NCBI GenBank assembly: GCA_030037545.1
Contig: JASHRF010000116.1
Coordinates: forward strand, 1 to 64,000
DNA: 64,000 bases
Direction: 5' to 3'
Origin: Acidobacteriaceae bacterium
GTDB taxonomy: Bacteria; Acidobacteriota; Terriglobia; Terriglobales; Acidobacteriaceae
The translations under genes and the position numbers were made by a program. Positions 58,863-64,000 of this stretch are shown here, piece by piece. The stretch's first letter is position 1. Every line of letters begins with the position of its first letter. The notes beneath the pieces were generated by a model. That model did not search any database, was not told where the DNA came from, and saw only the letters and a list, made by a program, of their open reading frames with translations.

Positions 58863-60536
58863 ATGAGCAACTTCACATGTAACAAACGATTCGATGCACT
58901 GGTAATCGGTTCCGGCGCGGCCGGCAGCTTTGCAGCCAAGGAGCTTACGTCTCACGGCTTGGAAGTGCTGCTTTTGGAAGCGGGACCAAATATCACAGAA
59001 AATGATTTCAAGGTTCCTGATCGGAAACGGCAAAAGGGAATCAACCTCAAGACACGCGCTCTGGCTGTACTTCGGGGCCAATACATTCAAGCCAGGATCG
59101 GCTTTTTCGACGAGCAGTTCAAGCACCTGTTTGTGAACGACTGGAAAAACCCTTACACCACACCTCTAAGAGACTTCTATCTCTGGATTCGAGGCAGGCA
59201 GCTTGGAGGGCGCCTTCATCTTTACGGGCGCGTCCTGCTTCGTATGACCGACTACGATTTCAAGGCAGCAAGCAGGGATGGGTTCGGCGAGGATTGGCCA
59301 ATCTCCTATTCCGACCTTGCGCCCTACTATGAGCAAGTCGAAGAATTTCTTGGCGTCTACGGATGCGACGACAAGGTGCGCAACCTTCCCGGCGGTAAAT
59401 ACTCCGGAACTCCTAAACTGACAGCGCTGGAAAAGCAATTCAAGGCCAACGTGGAGGCCAAGTGGACTGGGCGTTCGGTTATTTCATGGAGATACGCGGC
59501 GCCCAATCTCAAGCGGGTGCCTTTGCCCATTATCGCGGCAACGGAAACCGGCCGGCTCACCATCAGGACCGATGCCGTCGTTAAACGCATTATTGTCGAT
59601 GAGACAACCGGAAGAGCCACAGGCGCCGAGTTCATCGATCGCGAGACAAAGAAAACGGAATTGGCTTCCGCAAATGTTGTTGTTCTGTGTGCGTCCACGA
59701 TCGAGTCTATACGACTGCTCTTCAACTCAGCATCTCCGAAACACCCCAACGGTTTGGGCAATTCCTCCGGGCTGCTGGGCCGATATTTCATGGATCAATG
59801 TCCGAGTCAGATCTACGGGTCCATACCGGGCACCAAGGGCTACGAGGTGGACGACTCGGCGCCACGCGATCCTTTCTATGGCCCTTCCGGCGGCGTTTAT
59901 ATTCCTCGATTCCAGAATCTCGATACGGTTACCAACCCAGAATTCATCCGCGGCTTTGGAGTGCAGGGAGCCATTGGACGGGGCGCCGTTGCCGAAGACA
60001 GTCCGGCCATTTACGGATTGATGGGTTTCGGCGAGACGCTACCCTACTTCGACAATCGAATCACCGTCAACCGCTGGCGGAAGGATGCATGGGGTATCCC
60101 GGTTGCGCACATCAGGTGTTCGTTAGCGGAGAATGAGCGCGAATTGCTGCGAGAGCAAACGCGGTCGATAAGGGAGATGGTTGAATCGTGCGGCTATCGG
60201 GTTACTTTTTCGGGTTCAGCCCTGGGGCTTGACAATGAGAAGGAAGTTTTCCCCGATGCCGATTGGTTGAGCAGGTTCTTGTTCCGAAAATCCTTCACCA
60301 AAAGCATGGCAGTTGGAGCTGCCATTCACGAATGCGGCGGCGCTCGAATGGGAAACGATCCGAGTAAGTCCGTCCTTAATTCTTACAATCAGTCCTGGGA
60401 TGTAAAAAACCTGTTCGTGACCGACGGGAGCTGCTTCGTCAGCAGTGGAACTGTAGGTCCGGCATTAACCATCATGGCGCTTACGGTCAGAGCCTGCGAG
60501 TACATAGCGCGGGAATACAAGAGCGGCGGACTATGA
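58863..60536 (+). CDS. GMC-family FAD-dependent oxidoreductase
   Basis: A 557-residue flavoprotein. The FAD-binding start is FDALVIGSGAAGSFAAKELT, the substrate side includes GGRLHLYGRVLLRMTDYDF, and the C-terminus has the family ending HECGGARMGNDPSKSVLN, NLFVTDGSCFVSSGTVGPAL and TIMALTVRACEYIAREY. Such enzymes oxidise alcohol groups of sugars, sterols or cyclitols. The start at 58863 gives MSNFTCNKRFDALVIG. The genomic context (deacetylase-like gene, glycosyltransferases) suggests a sugar or polysaccharide substrate (inference). No heme or cytochrome partner gene is adjacent. Confidence 0.9.
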   Translation: MSNFTCNKRFDALVIGSGAAGSFAAKELTSHGLEVLLLEAGPNITENDFKVPDRKRQKGINLKTRALAVLRGQYIQARIGFFDEQFKHLFVNDWKNPYTTPLRDFYLWIRGRQLGGRLHLYGRVLLRMTDYDFKAASRDGFGEDWPISYSDLAPYYEQVEEFLGVYGCDDKVRNLPGGKYSGTPKLTALEKQFKANVEAKWTGRSVISWRYAAPNLKRVPLPIIAATETGRLTIRTDAVVKRIIVDETTGRATGAEFIDRETKKTELASANVVVLCASTIESIRLLFNSASPKHPNGLGNSSGLLGRYFMDQCPSQIYGSIPGTKGYEVDDSAPRDPFYGPSGGVYIPRFQNLDTVTNPEFIRGFGVQGAIGRGAVAEDSPAIYGLMGFGETLPYFDNRITVNRWRKDAWGIPVAHIRCSLAENERELLREQTRSIREMVESCGYRVTFSGSALGLDNEKEVFPDADWLSRFLFRKSFTKSMAVGAAIHECGGARMGNDPSKSVLNSYNQSWDVKNLFVTDGSCFVSSGTVGPALTIMALTVRACEYIAREYKSGGL

Positions 60537-60757
60537 CGGGTTTGGAGCTACGGCGATTTGCGAACTAGAGCGCCGGTCGGGCGGTTCTGCCACCAACGCG
60601 GCGTAGCACACTGAATACGGCATCCTCGGAAATACAGTGAACTTTTGAGATCTGCGAAGGTGAATTTTTCTTGAGGAAAACCCACTCAGCACTGGCGGCT
60701 TCAATCTATAGCTTTTCCGAAAATGGTATAAGTCTGTGCGCCAGATGGCTGCATACC
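60537..60757. other. Intergenic region between GMC oxidoreductase and aldo/keto reductase
   Basis: About 220 bp between convergent genes. No strong terminator or repeat was recognised. Confidence 0.4.
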
Positions 60758-60759
60758 CG

Positions 60760-61758
60760 CTACGTGTTCGGCGCCATAGACGGCCAGTGCAGCAGCAGCC
60801 GTTGCCGAATCAGCGCCAGGTCCTCACCGCTAAACCGATTATTTTCGATTGCCCGTGCGTTCGCGCGAAGATGATCCGGCCGCATCATCGAGAAGACCAG
60901 CGCGTGCGTGTTCGCGCCAGTCAAAATCATTCCGAACAGGGCTTCGATCACCATTTGCCATTCTCCACCGCGTAGTTTTTCGCGGAGATCGGCGGGCACT
61001 TTCGCATCTGCCGACATAGCGGCCAGAGCAGCCTCCAAGCGCGCCACGCGCGGCTCACCGCCAAATGGATGATTGGCAATCAGAAGCATTCCGCGCCGGT
61101 TCTGCTCCATAATCCCCGCCACCACGGGATCGAAAAGATCGGCGCCAAACTGCATTGCGCTTAGCATTGCTGGTCCATCCGCTATGCACGCGGCAATTAC
61201 CTCCGCACTCGCATAGAGGCCAGCCCGAAGCACCTTGCCGGCCCTGACCAGAGCTTCGAGTTCGGCCATCAGGTCCTGCTGGTACATGACGCTCGCGGTA
61301 GCTTCATGGAGAAACAGGATGTCTACATAATCGGTGCGCAATTGCTGGAGACTAGCCTCAAGCGAGTCGCGCAACCCGGCCACCGTAAACTGTCCGAATG
61401 CGACCCCGCGGTTGCTCCTGCGACGTATGAAACTGCGAACTCCGGGTAAGTGCATAGCAGCCCGGGCAGCCGGAACCGCTATCCGCGTAAGTGCGCTCTG
61501 CCTGCGCGGGACAATGCCGAGCTTGGTCGACACAATAACCCGCTCCCGCTTACCGCGCAGGAATTCTCCCAGCACAGCTTCCGCTTCGCCGTACCCGTAG
61601 CTCCGCGCCGTATCGAATAGCGTGATCCCGTGGTCCCATGCGATGCTCATGGCGCGTAATGAGGCTCGGCGGCCCGCCCGCCCAAGCACAGATCCGCATC
61701 CGAAACCCAGAACAGATGTGCGTATTTCTTCGCATATGGACTGTCGCATGGCCTCCAT
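60760..61758 (-). CDS. Aldo/keto reductase family protein
   Basis: A 333-residue barrel protein. It has the catalytic Asp and Tyr in ITLFDTARSYGYGEAEAVLG, Lys in ERVIVSTKLGIVP and His in YVDILFLHEATA, so the tetrad appears complete. The N-terminus SVLGFGCGSVLGRAGRRASL is the usual glycine-rich start. Substrate unknown; membership of a polysaccharide locus suggests a sugar aldehyde or ketone. Two start codons are possible, 61758 and 61749; the latter has GGAGG but only two bases away. It is transcribed divergently from the glycosyltransferase genes. Confidence 0.88.
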   Translation of the reverse strand: MEAMRQSICEEIRTSVLGFGCGSVLGRAGRRASLRAMSIAWDHGITLFDTARSYGYGEAEAVLGEFLRGKRERVIVSTKLGIVPRRQSALTRIAVPAARAAMHLPGVRSFIRRRSNRGVAFGQFTVAGLRDSLEASLQQLRTDYVDILFLHEATASVMYQQDLMAELEALVRAGKVLRAGLYASAEVIAACIADGPAMLSAMQFGADLFDPVVAGIMEQNRRGMLLIANHPFGGEPRVARLEAALAAMSADAKVPADLREKLRGGEWQMVIEALFGMILTGANTHALVFSMMRPDHLRANARAIENNRFSGEDLALIRQRLLLHWPSMAPNT

Positions 61759-61984
61759 TGTAGCGTCCGGGTACAACCGCACGCCTCTCGAATGCAGGCT
61801 TTGCCCGTGCGCTTCAGCCTACTGTAAAATGAACGTTGTAACTAGACCCCGCCTCCCGCATATGGTACGGACACAGCGGGCGCAAAATCACTCGATGAAC
61901 ATTCAGCGCGTTATGGGAAATATGGCTTGCGCCACTCAGCGCGGACCACTTGCGCAAGGGCGCACAGCTTGCGGAGGCCAGGCG

Positions 61985-63373
61985 ATGAGCGCGTTGAATG
62001 TCCTGCTAGTGACCTATGCGTTTCCGCCCGCCGGGGGCGTCAATACTCTACGTGCCGCCAGCCTAGCGCGGTATTTCCCATCCGAGGGCATCCGGCTGGA
62101 CATACTTACAACCCGCAACCCGTCCTCGGTCGGCAAAGACGCCAGCCATCTGCGGGAAATTCCGCCCGAAGTCACAATTCACCGCACTGCTACGCTGGAC
62201 CTTCCCTTCGGCATCAAGAAGCGGCTGAAGAGGCTGATCACCGGATCCAGACCTCCCTCCACACACGCCGCCATGAATGCCCCGCACGGCAAACCCAGCT
62301 TCCTGAAGCGATTTTTGCAGGACTTTCTGCTGCCCGATCCCCAGGTGACGTGGCTGCCTGTGCTCAGACGCGCTGCGCGCCGCATCGTCAAGGAGCGGAA
62401 CATCGACCTCGTCCTCATCACGGCCGCGCCTTTCTCCGTGCTTCTGGTGGCGGAAAAACTCAGGAGAGAGTTTCCGGATCTGCCCATCGTGCTGGATTTC
62501 CGCGACGAATGGCTGTCGACCAGCTTCGACGTGGCGAGTTTCCAGTTCAGTGGAACTGAGCGTTATCGCAACTTCGCAATTCAGGCCGAAGCCAAGGCAG
62601 TTGCAAGCGCCACCGTAGTTGTTTCAGTAACCGAAGCCGCACGTCGTGAGATTTGCGACCGCTACTCGAACCAACCCGAGAGCAAGTTTTTGCATATCGC
62701 CAACGGATTTGACGCCACCAGAATCTCCCGGTCCGCGCCTGCACACGCTGTCCGGCGCGACGGCAAGATTGTGGTCACGTATATCGGCAGCGTCTACGCT
62801 TCAACCGAACCGACCATGCTCGTCGAGGCCTTGAAATCGTTGCCCGCGGAGATGAAATCCCGTTTCGCAATTCGCTTTATAGGCCACATTGAGGAGCCGC
62901 GCTACCTCGAAGCTCTTTTGCAACTCGGGGATATGGTTGAACTGAAAGGCTACCTGCCACAGCACGAGGCGCTGGCCGCCATGAGCGAGACTGACTATGT
63001 TTTGCTGGTGACTCACGACCGCCTGAATATTTCCGCAAAGTTCTATGACTACATAGGCGCGGGCAAGCCCATCCTGGCCTGCGTCCATCCTCAGGGCGAC
63101 GTGCGCCGCCTGTTGGAGGAGCTGCGGGCGGGGTGGTGGGCAGACAGCCGCGATGCCGGCGCCATTCGACAGATATTCCTCGACGCGGCGGCCAGGGAAA
63201 ATTGTCCGCCCAGCGAGTTTCACCCCGATCTTGAGAAGATCGCGCAATACGAGCGCAAGGTTTTGGCGCAGCGGTACGCATGGTTGTTGCACTCCATTGC
63301 CGCGCCGCAACGCAAAATCGGCCCAGCGTTGCCAACCGCTGAACTTGCCGGAGAGCCGAATAGGAATGCTTAG
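61985..63373 (+). CDS. Glycosyltransferase, GT4-like
   Basis: A 462-residue GT-B-fold enzyme. The N-terminal acceptor domain starts LNVLLVTYAFPPAGGVNTLR. The donor domain has VVVTYIGSVYASTEPTMLVE-like segments, the loop YLPQHEALAAMSETDYVLLV and the end SAKFYDYIGAGKPILACV, with the conserved Glu/Asp positions of GT4 enzymes. It probably adds a sugar during exopolysaccharide synthesis. The start at 61985 has GGAGG eight to twelve bases upstream. Upstream frames extend 121 codons more but are not similar to the family. The next glycosyltransferase starts 8 bases before its stop codon, so the two are coupled. Confidence 0.88.
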   Translation: MSALNVLLVTYAFPPAGGVNTLRAASLARYFPSEGIRLDILTTRNPSSVGKDASHLREIPPEVTIHRTATLDLPFGIKKRLKRLITGSRPPSTHAAMNAPHGKPSFLKRFLQDFLLPDPQVTWLPVLRRAARRIVKERNIDLVLITAAPFSVLLVAEKLRREFPDLPIVLDFRDEWLSTSFDVASFQFSGTERYRNFAIQAEAKAVASATVVVSVTEAARREICDRYSNQPESKFLHIANGFDATRISRSAPAHAVRRDGKIVVTYIGSVYASTEPTMLVEALKSLPAEMKSRFAIRFIGHIEEPRYLEALLQLGDMVELKGYLPQHEALAAMSETDYVLLVTHDRLNISAKFYDYIGAGKPILACVHPQGDVRRLLEELRAGWWADSRDAGAIRQIFLDAAARENCPPSEFHPDLEKIAQYERKVLAQRYAWLLHSIAAPQRKIGPALPTAELAGEPNRNA

Positions 63374-64000
63374 GGTTGCCGTCGTCACCCGCTATTTCCC
63401 CAGCTCGGCCGAGCCTGCGCAAGGTCGGTCGGCATACCAGACGTTGCGTGTGCTTGCCCGCAGCGCAGGCATCCGGGTTTTCTATCCAAATGCTGCCTAT
63501 CCTTCTTTGCTCAAGCCGCGGAGCCGGAATTACAGCACCCTAGATCCTTCTTACAGCCCCGAGGGTGTGAATACGAGTTACTACGACTATCCAGCCCTGC
63601 CCATGGTTACTCGGCCGTTCAACGGATGGATCGCCGCCCGCACCCTCCTGCCTCACGTCAGCGCATTCGCACCCGATCTGATTTTCAGTTACTTTCTTTA
63701 CCCGGAAGGTTATGCCGCATTCAAAATCGGGAAAGCCCTGAAAGTTCCAGTCGTGGCCATGAGCATCGGGTCCGACATCAACAGGATCGGCGATCCCATT
63801 TCCGCCTTGCACACGCGAGCTGTTTTACGCGGAGTGGATTTTCTGCTTACCGTCAGCGAGGACCTTTGCACCAAGGCTGTGGCCATGGGTGCCTGGCCGG
63901 GGAAGAGCCGGACCATGACGAATGGCTGCGATCTGGCGGTCTTCCGCGTCAGGGACCGCGCTGAGGCGAGGCGGAAGCTGGCCATCGATCCCGAGGCCGA
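63366..64000 (+). CDS. Glycosyltransferase, GT4-like (partial, runs off the window)
   Basis: The reading frame from ATG 63366 stays open to the last base of the window, giving 211 residues so far. It begins MLRVAVVTRYFPSSAEPAQG and continues with PHVSAFAPDLIFSYFLYPEG, VVAMSIGSDINRIGDP and FLLTVSEDLCTKAVAMGAWP, then MTNGCDLAVFRVRDRAEAR. These are the donor/acceptor hallmarks of GT4 enzymes (serial GSD, SE and NGxD patterns). It overlaps the previous glycosyltransferase by eight bases, indicating one operon. The C-terminal donor half is outside the window. Confidence 0.85.
   Translation, partial: MLRVAVVTRYFPSSAEPAQGRSAYQTLRVLARSAGIRVFYPNAAYPSLLKPRSRNYSTLDPSYSPEGVNTSYYDYPALPMVTRPFNGWIAARTLLPHVSAFAPDLIFSYFLYPEGYAAFKIGKALKVPVVAMSIGSDINRIGDPISALHTRAVLRGVDFLLTVSEDLCTKAVAMGAWPGKSRTMTNGCDLAVFRVRDRAEARRKLAIDPEA

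Noticed and set aside
1-64000. CRISPR arrays, rRNA genes, phage modules or defence islands
   Set aside because: No regularly spaced repeats, rRNA sequences, integrases, capsid or restriction genes were seen.

Overview
The window looks like the chromosome of a member of the Acidobacteriota, probably class Terriglobia (Acidobacteriaceae-like). The evidence is the GC-rich coding style and several family hallmarks: an ECF sigma factor overlapping a Ser/Thr kinase with TPR repeats, an Oar-type TonB-dependent receptor of about 1,290 residues with an N-terminal carboxypeptidase-regulatory domain, a VWFA-related acidobacterial protein, a SpoIVB-type S55 protein, and dispersed intergenic repeats. No rRNA, convincing tRNA or CRISPR array was seen. 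These assignments come from reading protein motifs; no database search was run.

Layout. 0-6.1 kb: the end of a dispersed repeat, an ECF sigma factor/kinase pair, a decayed hybrid histidine kinase, ribBA with a degenerate second domain, and a small basic protein. 6.4-10.4 kb: an exported unknown protein, hutH and gnd. 10.6-24.3 kb: a pectin/hexuronate utilisation locus with kduI, a GH28 polygalacturonase, kduD, a uxaC-transporter-LarA-like-uxaE operon, an FCD-type GntR regulator and the large TonB receptor. A shared palindrome, AGTGGTNTGACCACT-like, lies in front of these transcription units. 24.4-28.7 kb: a signalling set with a cyclic-nucleotide-domain histidine kinase, a receiver-thioredoxin-reductase-like fusion and a LuxR-type regulator with a degenerate receiver. 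28.8-31.8 kb: pruA and an aminotransferase.

31.9-39.4 kb is a molybdenum hydroxylase (xanthine dehydrogenase/aldehyde oxidoreductase family) locus. It has XdhC and MocA maturation factors, an IscU-like protein lacking its third cysteine, a small unknown protein, a membrane cytochrome b, a 4Fe-4S/FAD subunit, a Mo subunit and a Tat-signal 2Fe-2S subunit, which suggests a periplasmic enzyme feeding the membrane electron chain. 39.5-48.3 kb: an A-type Fe-S carrier flanked by two MITE-like elements, a membrane glycosyltransferase, a degenerate sigma-54-activator-like regulator, an alcohol dehydrogenase, and a divergent S55/VWA pair. 48.3-54.1 kb: a third copy of the roughly 400-bp repeat, then the envelope/isoprenoid cluster uppS-cdsA-dxr-rseP-thioesterase. 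54.3-57.5 kb: a serine hydrolase, an IS200-type element and a PEP-CTERM protein. 57.8-64 kb: a probable surface polysaccharide locus with a deacetylase-like protein, GMC oxidoreductase, aldo/keto reductase and two glycosyltransferases, the last running off the window.

The most promising leads are the hexuronate regulon with its LarA-like enzyme, the two families of inverted-repeat-bounded intergenic elements, the cNMP-kinase/receiver-flavoprotein pair, and the exported molybdenum hydroxylase with atypical accessory proteins.
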